In this document: piece after piece, positions 34,902 to 43,671 of the stretch
Layout: every line of letters starts with the position of its first letter
Position numbering within the stretch: position 1 is the first letter of the stretch
DNA from: an uncultured Propionibacteriaceae bacterium
GTDB lineage: Bacteria; Actinomycetota; Actinomycetes; Propionibacteriales; Propionibacteriaceae
NCBI GenBank assembly: GCA_938046585.1
Contig: CALIWR010000030.1
Coordinates: 1 to 64,000, forward strand
DNA: 64,000 nucleotides
Direction of reading: 5' to 3'
Notes under the pieces: generated by a model
Told to the model about the DNA's origin: nothing
The model's database searches: none
The model's input: the letters and a program-made list of their open reading frames with translations, nothing else
Program-made: the position numbers and the translations under genes

Positions 34902-35753
34902 CTAATGCTTCTCGATCTCGGCCCGGACCGACTCACGCTGCGCTGCCACGGCCTCAGCGACAGCCCGTGACTCCGCGTACCGGGCGGCTTCCTCGGCGGC
35001 GGTCTCCTCGCTCAGCTTCTTGGCGTCGCAGACCAGCGGCTTGCCCAGCGGCGGGCCGAACTCTTTGCCGCCGAAGATCTTCTTGGCGAAGTCGTAGTAG
35101 GCCTGCTCGCGGGTGGTGTACGGGTTGCCGACCGCGCACCGGGCGACGTAGAAGCCGATCACCTCGCTGAAGGCCTCGGACTGGTCGGCACCGTAGCCGC
35201 CGAACTTGCCGAGCTTGGAGTAGACCTTGCCGAATTCGGTCCAGTAGGCCGGATTGGAGAACCGGTTGGAGGTGTAGGCGTGGGTAAGTTCGTGCACGAA
35301 TAGCCGCGACACGTGCCCCGGATCAGACTGGTGGGAGGTCAGCAGCTGCGGGAAGTCCAGGCTCACCGCGCCGCCCATGGTGAGCCCGTAGTCGCCGGCC
35401 GGCCAGCCGCTGATCGATGTGGCGTTAAGGGTCAGCTTGCCGTTCATGGTCTGCATCAGGGTGGTCAGGTACGGGGTACAGCTGATCGCGTCCAGGGTCT
35501 GCCAGATGGTCTTCACCAGCGGCCGGTAGCTGGAATCGGTCCAGTAGGAGCCGACCATCTGGAAGCCCCAGTTGCTGGCGATGCCGTCGCGCAGCTGGGT
35601 CATCGACGCCTTGGGGTCGTACGGCTTGGTGAGCGGGCACGGCGCCGGGATGATCACCGAACCGGACTGTTCAGCCTTCGCACTCGGCGGCAACGAACCG
35701 ATGCCTAATACCAGCAGGGCTGCGAGCACGACACCTAGCAGTCTCTTCACCAC
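34902..35753 (-). CDS. Secreted zinc metalloprotease-like protein
   Basis: The 283-aa protein begins with a signal peptide (VKRLLGVVLAALLVLGIGS, cleaved near AKA). The mature part has the zinc motif VHELTHAYTSN and a downstream acidic helix SEAFSEVIGFYVARCA that would supply the third ligand. This is the HExxH...E gluzincin-like pattern, but no named family is recognised. The C-terminus is a charged Ala/Glu helix (EETAAEEAARYAESRAVAEA). The upstream leader carries no obvious operator. Confidence 0.75.
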   Translation of the reverse strand: MVKRLLGVVLAALLVLGIGSLPPSAKAEQSGSVIIPAPCPLTKPYDPKASMTQLRDGIASNWGFQMVGSYWTDSSYRPLVKTIWQTLDAISCTPYLTTLMQTMNGKLTLNATSISGWPAGDYGLTMGGAVSLDFPQLLTSHQSDPGHVSRLFVHELTHAYTSNRFSNPAYWTEFGKVYSKLGKFGGYGADQSEAFSEVIGFYVARCAVGNPYTTREQAYYDFAKKIFGGKEFGPPLGKPLVCDAKKLSEETAAEEAARYAESRAVAEAVAAQRESVRAEIEKH

Positions 35754-35842
35754 GGATCCCCAACCTCCATGAATCTAGATGCTGAGATCCTCTCAGGAAA
35801 TCGGCACAAGTCAAGTCGAGATGGGGCCGATCTCAGCCAAGG

Positions 35843-35859
35843 ACCCGGCCCCGCCGGGT
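35843..35859 (-). terminator. Hairpin downstream of purQ
   Basis: A perfect 7-bp stem (ACCCGGC/GCCGGGT) with a 3-nt loop sits about 65 nt beyond the purQ stop, in the 171-bp gap before the protease gene. It is a candidate terminator for the purC/S-purQ operon; there is no U-tract. Confidence 0.45.
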
Positions 35860-35924
35860 GAATCCCCTTGTGGTAACGGCATCGGCCGGTTCATCGGCGA
35901 CCATGGGACGGCCCGGGCCGTGTC

Positions 35925-36596
35925 TCACCGGGTGACCGCTAGGAAGGCGTACAGGGACTCGAAGAAGCGGCGCCCGTCGACGCTGGGCCCGGTGAGCTCC
36001 TCGACGTTGTGCTCGGGGTGCGGCATCAGCCCGACCACATTGCCCCGGGCGTTGGTGATCCCGGCGATGTCGGCGGCGGAGCCGTTGGGGTTGCCCAGGT
36101 ACCGGACGACTACCTGGTCCTGCTCCTCGAGTCGGCGCAGGGTCTCGGCGGAGGCCTGGTACGAGCCCTCGCCGCTTTTCACCACGATGCTGATCTCGTC
36201 GCCCCGGCTGAACTGGTTTGTCCAGACCGTGTCCCGGGTTTCAACCCGGAGCCGCTGCTCGCGGCAGATGAAGGTCCGGCCCGCGTTGCGGGTCAGTGCT
36301 CCGGGCAGCAGATGCGCCTCGCAGAGCACTTGGAAGCCGTTACAGATCCCCAAGACCGGCATTCCTTGTTCGGCGGCAGCGGCCACCGCGGTCATCACCG
36401 GCGCGAACCGGGCGATCGCGCCGCAGCGCAGGTAGTCACCGTAGGAGAAGCCTCCGGGCAGGATCACCGCATCCACCCCGTGCAGACGGTCGTGGGCGTG
36501 CCACAGGGCCACCGCCTCGGCTCCGGTGAGTCGTACGGCGCGTAGCGCGTCCTGATCGTCCAGCGACCCGGGGAAGGTGACGACCCCGACCTTCAT
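35925..36596 (-). CDS. purQ: Phosphoribosylformylglycinamidine synthase subunit PurQ (glutaminase)
   Basis: PurQ supplies ammonia from glutamine to PurL. The 223-aa class-I amidotransferase has nucleophile GMPVLGICNGFQVL and catalytic His/Glu LMPHPEHNVEEL, plus the family start MKVGVVTFPGSLDDQDALR. The ATG overlaps the stop of the PurC-PurS fusion gene (ATGA, 36593-36596), so PurS and PurQ are made in close ratio. Confidence 0.95.
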   Translation of the reverse strand: MKVGVVTFPGSLDDQDALRAVRLTGAEAVALWHAHDRLHGVDAVILPGGFSYGDYLRCGAIARFAPVMTAVAAAAEQGMPVLGICNGFQVLCEAHLLPGALTRNAGRTFICREQRLRVETRDTVWTNQFSRGDEISIVVKSGEGSYQASAETLRRLEEQDQVVVRYLGNPNGSAADIAGITNARGNVVGLMPHPEHNVEELTGPSVDGRRFFESLYAFLAVTR

Positions 36597-38515
36597 GCCT
36601 GCCCCTCACCACCTTCGGCTACGGCCGGCACCACGACCTGGAAGTCCTCGATCACGGTGTTGGCGAGCAGCATCTGAGCGGCCTGGCGGACCTGGTCGAT
36701 CCGTTCACCGCTGAGCTCCCCCTCGACCTGGATCTCAAACCGCTTGCCTTGACGTACCGACAGGCCGGGAAATCCGAGCCGGTGCAAGGCGCCGGTGACC
36801 GCCTTGCCCTGCGGGTCCAGGATCTCGGGCTTTGGCATTACCTCGACGACCAGGGTCGTAGTCGGGCCGGTGGTCTGGTGCGCAACACCGGCCTGCTGGG
36901 TGGCCTGGTGGTCGTACCCGGCGTCGGCCGGGTCGGTCCCCGGCTCAGCGGTCGGTTCCGGTTCGCCGCCCAGCGTCTCCCCTGCGTCGCTGCCCCGATC
37001 GCCCTGATCTGCGGCAGCCGGCTCCGGTACGGCCTGGTGCTGGGTCGGCTCGGGGTCCTGCGGAGTGCGTACCTGCTGGGCCTCGGCTGCGGCCGTACCA
37101 GGATCTTGATCGGGCTCAGCCGCCGGTTCCCCGTTGGTCGTCTCGTCGACCGGTACGGCCTCGGCCGGCTCGTCGGACTCCCCGGCCAGGGCTGCCGCCC
37201 GGTCACGTTCCAGTTGGTCCGCGGCCACGCTGGCCTCGGCGTGCGCCTGCTCGATCTCATGCTCGATCGTCCCCCAGACCTCATCGGCGGGCGGCTCGAC
37301 CCAGGACTGCTGCTCGGACGAGACACCGGAGTCCTCCTCGCCGAGGCCGGCGGCTGCCAGATCGGCAACAGCCTCCTCATCTGGGGCGGCATCCATCGGG
37401 GTAGCCGGCCCAGCCGAGTCTTCGGCAACCGGGTCCGCGTCAGCCGACTCGACCTGCGGGGAGGCCGGCTGGCCCTCGGCCACCGGTTCAGGGTCCTGGA
37501 TCAGGGTCTCCGGGTTCGCCGCCGACTCTTCCTGGTCCCCTTCCCCAGAATCTCCCAGGTCCTGCGTGGCGGTGTCGGCTTCCTCGGCGCCCGGCTCCTG
37601 TTCCTGCTTGCTCGACGAGACCGACCCGGCGGCCGGCAGCGGTTCGGCCGGGGTCACTTCGTGACCGGTTAGGCGGCGGAACGTGATGATGTAGCGCTCC
37701 CGCAGCGCGGCCACGACCGGGTCCGGCAGTTCGGGGGCCGGCTGGCCGCTGTCGGGATCCCAGCCGGATTCGGTCGCCAACCAGTCGCGCAGCAGCTGTT
37801 TATCCTGGGCCGGCATCTCCTGGCCGGGACGGTAATCGGAGACCAGCCAGTACCGTGACGAATCCGGGGTCAGGATCTCGTCCGCCAGCACCAAGGTGCC
37901 GTCCTCGCGGCGGCCGAACTCGAATTTGGTGTCCACCAGGATCAGGCCCCGAGAACGAGCAATCCGTTCGGCCCGGACGTACAACTTCATGGAGGCCAGC
38001 CACAGCTGCCGGGCCAGGTCCGGGCCGACAGTCTGCGCCAGTTGCGGATACGTGATGTTCTCGTCGTGTTCACCCTGCGGGGCCTTGCGAGCCGGGGTGA
38101 ACAGCGGCCGCTCCAGCCGCTCACCCTGCAACAGTTTGCGCGGCAGCTCAGTCCCGCAGACCGATCCAGTCTCGCGATATTCACGCCAGGCCGAACCCGC
38201 CAGGTAGCCGCGGACCACGCACTCCACCGGGACCATCTCGACCCGCTCGACTACTACGGCCCGTCCCGCGACCGCGGCCGGCACCTGCGTACTGACTAGA
38301 TGATTCGGTACGACGTCGTGCAATTCGCCCAGCCACCAGGTGCTGAGTTGAGTAAGGACCGCTCCCTTGTCCGGGATCGGCGTCGGCAGCACCCGGTCGA
38401 AGGCCGACACGTTGTCGGTCGCCACCATCAGCAGCTGATCGTCTCGGTCGGTCGCGTAGAGCTCGCGCACCTTCCCGGCACGGACGAGGGGCAGGTCAAG
38501 GTGTGACGTGGGCAC
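36593..38515 (-). CDS. PurC-PurS fusion with long acidic linker
   Basis: This 640-aa protein combines two purine proteins. Residues 1-285 are SAICAR synthetase (PurC), with the start LVRAGKVRELYATD, EIKFEFGRRE-like ligand loop (VDTKFEFGRRED) and DKQLLRDWL. Residues 286-550 are a low-complexity Asp/Glu/Pro/Ala-rich linker. Residues 553-640 are the PurS fold (VVEVMPKPEILDPQGKAV, KRFEIQVEGE). PurC acts two steps after FGAM synthase, whose PurS subunit bridges PurL and PurQ. No frameshift or internal stop interrupts the linker. The linker is far longer than structural need, and its acidity suggests a flexible tether. Confidence 0.9.
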   Translation of the reverse strand: MPTSHLDLPLVRAGKVRELYATDRDDQLLMVATDNVSAFDRVLPTPIPDKGAVLTQLSTWWLGELHDVVPNHLVSTQVPAAVAGRAVVVERVEMVPVECVVRGYLAGSAWREYRETGSVCGTELPRKLLQGERLERPLFTPARKAPQGEHDENITYPQLAQTVGPDLARQLWLASMKLYVRAERIARSRGLILVDTKFEFGRREDGTLVLADEILTPDSSRYWLVSDYRPGQEMPAQDKQLLRDWLATESGWDPDSGQPAPELPDPVVAALRERYIITFRRLTGHEVTPAEPLPAAGSVSSSKQEQEPGAEEADTATQDLGDSGEGDQEESAANPETLIQDPEPVAEGQPASPQVESADADPVAEDSAGPATPMDAAPDEEAVADLAAAGLGEEDSGVSSEQQSWVEPPADEVWGTIEHEIEQAHAEASVAADQLERDRAAALAGESDEPAEAVPVDETTNGEPAAEPDQDPGTAAAEAQQVRTPQDPEPTQHQAVPEPAAADQGDRGSDAGETLGGEPEPTAEPGTDPADAGYDHQATQQAGVAHQTTGPTTTLVVEVMPKPEILDPQGKAVTGALHRLGFPGLSVRQGKRFEIQVEGELSGERIDQVRQAAQMLLANTVIEDFQVVVPAVAEGGEGQA

Positions 38516-39126
38516 GGAGCGAGTCTAATGCCGCATCATCTTCCGCAGGCCGTGCCGCGCCCGTCCGCCCCGAGCGGCCCATTCGACGATGGCGGCTGAT
38601 GGTTGTCCCGGCACCATCTCTAGGTCCGGGCCTAGCCGCAGCCCGGCGGCCATCGACGTCACGCACCCGACCATGGCCCTGGGAAGCCCCATGCCCGACA
38701 GTTCCCGAAAAGTTGCGGGCCCGTCCCAGGGCAGCCATGTCGCCAGGAGCGGCCACACCTACCAGAAAGTCCCCACAACCAGAAACCCCTCTTTCCCCAG
38801 AGTGATGCCGCGAATGCATCATGATCGCCGCCGCCCACTGGGCCATCACCTGGACCGTATTCGACACCACCAGCAAGATCCCCATAACGAAAACCCAGAC
38901 CAAACGCCTTTCATCATCGAACTCCACTCCGTCCTGGTCGACCCCGACAGAACCCTGAGTATGCCCCAACCAAAGAATTCTCACCGCAGACCACCGGCGC
39001 CCAGCCCAGGACAGGCGTCACCGCGGCGGCCTCCGATGGCCCTGCCGACATGAAGAGCGGGCAGGACCTGGAAACCGTGGCCGGATTGGCCCAAAGAGGA
39101 GACGATTGCTTGTTACCGTGGCGGTC
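38516..39126. other. 611-bp gap with no secure gene
   Basis: No protein or RNA gene can be assigned. A minus-strand ATG frame at 38525-38758 (77 codons) is moderately coding-like (GLPRAMVGCVTSMAAGLRLG), and a second minus frame to 38984 encodes a hydrophobic stretch (WVFVMGILLVVSNTVQVMAQ). They are in different frames and neither matches a known family with confidence, so this may be a decayed gene. No promoter of note is seen before the LacI gene. Confidence 0.4.
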
Positions 39127-40221
39127 ATGGTCCTCCTCAAGGATGTGGCGCAGGCTGCGGGCGTGTCGCCGTCAACGGCGTCGCGGATCATCAACGGCAG
39201 CAAAGACCGTACGGTCGTCAACTCCGAGCTACGGGAGCGGGTGCTCGCGGTGGCAGCCGAATTGGGCTACATCCCCAACGCTGCTGCCCAGGCGATCGCC
39301 CGGGGCAGCACCAGCGGCCTGTCGCTGCTGCTGCATGACATCACTGACCCGTACTTCTCGTCGATCGCGGCGGGGGTCACCCGGCGGGCCCGCGCTGCCG
39401 GCTGCAGCGTCCTACTCGGAGTGACCAACCATGATCTGGATGAGATGCGCTGGCAGATCGACTCGGCCCGCCGGCACCGCTCCCAGGCCCTGGTCGTGGT
39501 GGGCTCGCTACGCGCCGGCGAGGAACAGCGTTCGGCGTTCCAGGCCGCATTGCAGGAATTCCAAGCCGACACCGGCTCCGGGGTGACGCTGATCTCGCAG
39601 CCGCTGGCGGGAGTCCGGACGGTCCGCCCCGCGAACACTGAGGGGGCCCGGCTGCTAGCGGCAGCGCTGGTCAAGCAGCGACACCGCAGCTTCGCGATTC
39701 TCGCCGGCCCCCCAGACCACCTGACCTCCTGGGAACGCTGCGACGGTTTCCGGGCCGGGCTGCCTAGCCCGGCGACGGTGACGGCCCGTCTGACGACCAG
39801 CGCCGACCGTGACGGCGGGTACGCGGCGATGACCAGCCTGATCGACTCCCGCAACCTGCCCGATGCGGTCTTCGCGGTCACCGATGTGATGGCCCTCGGG
39901 GCCCTGGCAGCGGCCCGGGACCAGGGCCTGCAAGTCCCCGACGACATCGCGATCGCAGGCTTCGGTGACATTCCCACCCTGCGCGACCACACCCCGGCCC
40001 TGACCACGGTCCGCGTCGACCTGGAGGCGCTGGGCGAGGCTGCGGCTGAGGCCGCCCTGACCGATTCCGGCCCGATGGACACCGAGCTGCCGGCTGAGGT
40101 CGTACTGCGGGAATCGACCGCCCGGGGCCGTACCTCGACGCCACCTCGCCTTGACCACCAGCCCACTTCACCCTACGCTGGAAAGCGCATTCCGATGTCT
40201 AGCCATCTATTTCCTGAATAA
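39127..40221 (+). CDS. LacI family transcriptional regulator
   Basis: The 364-aa regulator has an N-terminal HTH (KDVAQAAGVSPSTASRIING) with hinge helix (PNAAAQAIARG) and a periplasmic-binding-fold effector domain (SLLLHDITDPYFSSIAAGV, DDIAIAGFGDIPTLRDHTP). The frame opens at 39106, but ATG 39127 begins the HTH and is preferred. It is immediately upstream of a Gfo/Idh/MocA dehydrogenase and a sugar isomerase/epimerase-like gene and probably controls them. The effector is likely a sugar or inositol-type polyol. Confidence 0.88.
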   Translation: MVLLKDVAQAAGVSPSTASRIINGSKDRTVVNSELRERVLAVAAELGYIPNAAAQAIARGSTSGLSLLLHDITDPYFSSIAAGVTRRARAAGCSVLLGVTNHDLDEMRWQIDSARRHRSQALVVVGSLRAGEEQRSAFQAALQEFQADTGSGVTLISQPLAGVRTVRPANTEGARLLAAALVKQRHRSFAILAGPPDHLTSWERCDGFRAGLPSPATVTARLTTSADRDGGYAAMTSLIDSRNLPDAVFAVTDVMALGALAAARDQGLQVPDDIAIAGFGDIPTLRDHTPALTTVRVDLEALGEAAAEAALTDSGPMDTELPAEVVLRESTARGRTSTPPRLDHQPTSPYAGKRIPMSSHLFPE

Positions 40222-40246
40222 CCCACTCAGCGACGAGGAGAGCCCT

Positions 40247-41404
40247 GTGACCAGCACCGTGCGGATCGCGATGAACGGTGTTACCGGACGGATGGGGTAC
40301 CGCCAGCACCTGGTGCGCTCGATCCTGCCGATCCGTGACCAGGGCGGGGTCTTGCTCGAGGACGGATCCCGGGTCCAGGTGGAGCCGGTGCTTGTGGGCC
40401 GCAATGAGGAGCGGCTGCGCCAGATCGCAGCCGAGCATGACATCGACGCGTTTTCCACCGACACCGACGGCTGCATGACCGGCGACGACATCGACATCTA
40501 CTTCGACGCCCAGCTCACCAGCCGCCGCTACCAGGCCCTGACCAGGGCGATCGAGGCCGGCAAGCACATCTTCACCGAGAAACCGACCGCCGAGACCCTG
40601 CCCGAGGCGATCAGCCTGGCCCGGTTGGCGCGTGAGCGTCGGATCATCGACGGGGTGGTCCACGACAAGCTCTACTTGCCCGGCTTGGTGAGCCTGCGCC
40701 GGCTGGTCGAGGAGGGCTTCTTCGGGCGGATGATCGCGATGCGCGGCGAATTCGGCTACTGGGTTTGGGAGGGCAGCGACACCCCGGCCCAACGCCCCAG
40801 CTGGAACTACCGCGCCGAGGACGGCGGCGGCATGACTACCGACATGTTCCCGCATTGGAACTACGTGATCGAAGCCCTGGTCGGCCAGGTCCGCAGCGTG
40901 TACGCGCAGACCGTGACCCACATCCCGCAGCGGGTCGACGAGCAGGGCCGGCCGTACCAGGCGACCGCCGACGACGCCGCCTTCGCGATCTTCGAGGTGG
41001 TCACCCCGGCCGGGGACCCGGTGATCGTCCAGATCAACTCGTCCTGGAATGTCCGGGTACACCGCAGCGAGCTGGTCGAGTTCCAGATCGACGGGACCGG
41101 CGGCTCGGCAGTCGCCGGGCTACGCAGCTGCGCCGTCCAGGCCCGCGCCCAGACCCCCACCCCCACCTGGAACCCGGACCTGCCCGACCCTCACGACTAC
41201 CTCGCCCAGTGGACCCCGGTTGGCGACCAGGACGCGGAGAACGGCTTCAAGCTGCAATGGGAGGAGTACCTGCGCGACGTGGCGGCCGGGCGCCGGCACC
41301 GCCACGACCTGCTCTCGGGGGCCCGCGGGGTACAGCTCGCCGAACTCGGGCTGCGTTCCAGCGCCGAGGGCCGCCGGCTCCAGGTCCCAGAGATCACGCT
41401 GTGA
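40247..41404 (+). CDS. Gfo/Idh/MocA family NAD(P)-dependent oxidoreductase
   Basis: The 385-aa dehydrogenase starts at GTG 40247 (GAGGAG upstream). The Rossmann N-terminus is VRIAMNGVTGRMGYRQHLV, the cofactor-proximal motif is HIFTEKPTA, and the catalytic-domain block is EDGGGMTTDMFPHWNYVIEAL. These enzymes oxidise a sugar or polyol hydroxyl. The following isomerase overlaps by 4 bp (GTGA), so the pair acts together, probably on a keto-sugar or inositol-like compound. The LacI gene precedes it by 25 bp. Confidence 0.88.
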   Translation: MTSTVRIAMNGVTGRMGYRQHLVRSILPIRDQGGVLLEDGSRVQVEPVLVGRNEERLRQIAAEHDIDAFSTDTDGCMTGDDIDIYFDAQLTSRRYQALTRAIEAGKHIFTEKPTAETLPEAISLARLARERRIIDGVVHDKLYLPGLVSLRRLVEEGFFGRMIAMRGEFGYWVWEGSDTPAQRPSWNYRAEDGGGMTTDMFPHWNYVIEALVGQVRSVYAQTVTHIPQRVDEQGRPYQATADDAAFAIFEVVTPAGDPVIVQINSSWNVRVHRSELVEFQIDGTGGSAVAGLRSCAVQARAQTPTPTWNPDLPDPHDYLAQWTPVGDQDAENGFKLQWEEYLRDVAAGRRHRHDLLSGARGVQLAELGLRSSAEGRRLQVPEITL

Positions 41405-42282
41405 GCGACTGGCAGCGGCTGTCGCTGAATACCGCGACCGCCAAATACAACAGCCTCGCCGAATGCGTCGCGGCAGCAAAGGCCCACGGCCTGGGCGCGG
41501 TCGGGCCCTGGCGGGACCGGGTCCAGGAAGTCGGCGCCGAGACCGCTGCCCGGATGATCCGCGACGCCGGGCTACGGGTGTCGACGCTGTGCCGGGGCGG
41601 TTTCCTCACCGGCCGGGACCGCGAACAGGTGGCCCAGGCGCTGGCCGACAACCGGCTCGCGATCGACGAGGCCGCCACCCTGGGCGCCTCACAGGTGGTG
41701 ATGGTGGTCGGCGGCCTGCCCGCCTCGTACGCCGCGATGGGGCTGCCCGCGCACCACGCCGACACCGCCGACAAGGATTTGGGGGCGGCCCGGCAGCGGG
41801 TCGCGGACCGGATCGGTGACCTCGCCCCGTACGCCCGCGAACGCGGGATCCGGCTGGCGCTGGAACCGATGCACCCGCTGTTCACCGCCGACCGGGGGGT
41901 ACTGACCACCCTCGGACAGTCACTCGACCTGGCGGCCGAACACCCAGCCGACACGGTCGGGGTGGTTATCGACACCTACCATGTCTGGTGGGACCCGGAC
42001 CTGGAATCCTCGATCGCCCGGGCCGGGCGCGAGGGCCGGATCTGCTCCTACCAGATCTGTGACTGGGTCCTGCCGCTCCAGCCGAACAGCCTCAACTCCC
42101 GCGGCTACCCCGGCGACGGGTACATCGACTTCCCCACCATCACCGGCTGGGTCGCCGCGGCCGGCTACACCGGCGACGTCGAGGTTGAGATCTTCAACGA
42201 GACCATCTGGGCCCACGGCGCCCCCGGCATCGTCCAGACGATCGGTGAACGGTACGCCGACCTGGTGCTGCCCCACCTGTGA
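41401..42282 (+). CDS. Sugar phosphate isomerase/epimerase-like TIM barrel
   Basis: The 293-aa protein of the AP-endonuclease-2/xylose-isomerase-like TIM barrel family starts at GTG 41401. Metal-binding positions are visible as LALEPMHPLF, DTYHVWWDPDLE, CSYQICDW and a C-terminal DVEVEIFNETIW, the Glu-His-Asp-Glu order typical of ketose 3-epimerases and inosose isomerases. Coupled to the oxidoreductase. Substrate unassigned. It ends 14 bp from the convergent Lrp gene. Confidence 0.85.
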   Translation: MSDWQRLSLNTATAKYNSLAECVAAAKAHGLGAVGPWRDRVQEVGAETAARMIRDAGLRVSTLCRGGFLTGRDREQVAQALADNRLAIDEAATLGASQVVMVVGGLPASYAAMGLPAHHADTADKDLGAARQRVADRIGDLAPYARERGIRLALEPMHPLFTADRGVLTTLGQSLDLAAEHPADTVGVVIDTYHVWWDPDLESSIARAGREGRICSYQICDWVLPLQPNSLNSRGYPGDGYIDFPTITGWVAAAGYTGDVEVEIFNETIWAHGAPGIVQTIGERYADLVLPHL

Positions 42283-42296
42283 CCCGGGCCGCGGGC

Positions 42297-43331
42297 TCAG
42301 CGATCACCCGGTTCCGGCTGATCGGGCGACAGGGCCCGCGTCTGGGCGCCGAAAGCCGGGGCCACCAATTCGCCGGTACAACGACCGTCGGCGTTCAACA
42401 GCCAACCCATCGACTTGTGGCTGCGCAGGTGCAGGATCGTCTCATCCGGGGCCAGGCCCGGGATCGCGGTGGCGATACGCGCCTCCAAGGCGTCCAAGGC
42501 GCCCTGGTAGGTGAGGCGGAAGTTCACCCGGAGATTGTTGATCCCAGTGATCCACATGCAGGACCGCAGCGCGGGCTGTTGCCTCAGCAAGTCGACGATA
42601 CGGGTCTTGTGACTCAGCGGGACCGTGATCATCCAGGTGCATTCCAGCAGCCATCCCGCCAGTTCCGGGGCGACATCACAGCGCATGATCACATTCCGGT
42701 TGGCGAGCAACCGGGTCAGCCGGCGGTGCACCGTACTGCTAGGAACGTCGAGGATCTGCGACAACGAGGCGATGCTGGCCCGGCCGTTGACGGCGAGGGC
42801 ATCGGCCAGTGCCCGGTCCGCGGCGCCCAACTGCGCCGGCGCCCGGTCCGGCAGCAGCTGCGGCGTGGCCTGGTGGATCTGGCGTTTGGTCAGGACGCCG
42901 AGCATCCAGGACTCCGGCCCGACGATGGTGGTAGTCACCAGCGAGCTGCGGGTCCCGTAGACCCCTTCGAGCTTCCCGATCCAGTCGATGATCAGGTTGG
43001 TCAGCGAGGTCATGTCAGGGGCCATCACGGTGAGCAGCAGGTCGCGGCGCCCGGTCGCCTCGTCGACGCTGACCACCAGCGGATGCTGGCACAGCCGGTG
43101 AATGACGACGGGTAAGTGTTCGTTGCGGCAGTCGACTTCAACCACCGCCGTGAAGCGGTTGTCCGGGTTGGGGTAGGTCGTGATCCAGGCGAGACCGCTG
43201 CCGACCAGCCGCCGCCAGTGGTTGGCGGCCGTGGTGGGTGAGATCTGGAGGATCTCCCCTGCCCGGGCCCAGGAGATCCGCGGATCGATCTGCAGCAGAT
43301 GGGCCAGTCTCAGGTCGGTCTCGTCCAGCAT
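42297..43331 (-). CDS. Lrp/AsnC family regulator with duplicated HTH-RAM
   Basis: The 344-aa protein is twice the usual Lrp length because it holds two tandem units. HTH 1 (RISWARAGEILQISPTTAANH, residues ~18-40) and ligand domain 1 (~60-140) are followed by HTH 2 (RASIASLSQILDVPSSTVHR, ~185-205) and ligand domain 2 (~215-310). Lrp/AsnC proteins sense amino acids. It is transcribed divergently from the ornithine operon across a 340-bp region, so it is the obvious candidate regulator, with ornithine or alanine as possible effector. Confidence 0.85.
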   Translation of the reverse strand: MLDETDLRLAHLLQIDPRISWARAGEILQISPTTAANHWRRLVGSGLAWITTYPNPDNRFTAVVEVDCRNEHLPVVIHRLCQHPLVVSVDEATGRRDLLLTVMAPDMTSLTNLIIDWIGKLEGVYGTRSSLVTTTIVGPESWMLGVLTKRQIHQATPQLLPDRAPAQLGAADRALADALAVNGRASIASLSQILDVPSSTVHRRLTRLLANRNVIMRCDVAPELAGWLLECTWMITVPLSHKTRIVDLLRQQPALRSCMWITGINNLRVNFRLTYQGALDALEARIATAIPGLAPDETILHLRSHKSMGWLLNADGRCTGELVAPAFGAQTRALSPDQPEPGDR

Positions 43332-43671
43332 GGCCTAGACCCACGCCCCGATCTGGGGCATCCGACAGTCTCCGGGGGCTTGGTGGGCGGATCGCAACCT
43401 GAGACTCCCTTCGCTGAAGATTTCCTGTACGTCATCGCCGGCCGCGCCTGATCCGAGGATGATCCGAGTGGGAACAGTCAGCGATGACCGCTTCCTGAAC
43501 AACTCGACAAGCAACCAGCCGCAAACCTATCGGGATCGTGAGGTACGACCCGGCAGGTCAGCCGTACGCCGCCGGCGCTGATGCTAGCGGCCAACGGTGA
43601 AACCGGCGCCCAGGATTGGCAGCACCTCAGCAAAAAGCCTTTCCTGGTTGCGTAATCACACAAGGAGCGAA
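43332..43671. other. Regulatory gap between the Lrp-type gene and ord
   Basis: The 340 bp between divergent genes holds no open reading frame of substance. The sequence TGATCCGAGGATGATCCGAG near 43450-43469 contains a direct repeat (GATCCGAG twice) that could be a regulator site. No cobalamin riboswitch (no B12-box sequence) is seen, although the operon's aminomutase needs B12. The AAGGAG site for ord is at the right end. Confidence 0.45.

Noticed and set aside
43332..43671. Cobalamin riboswitch upstream of the ornithine operon
   Set aside because: No B12-box sequence or paired leader structure can be seen, despite the B12-dependent mutase.
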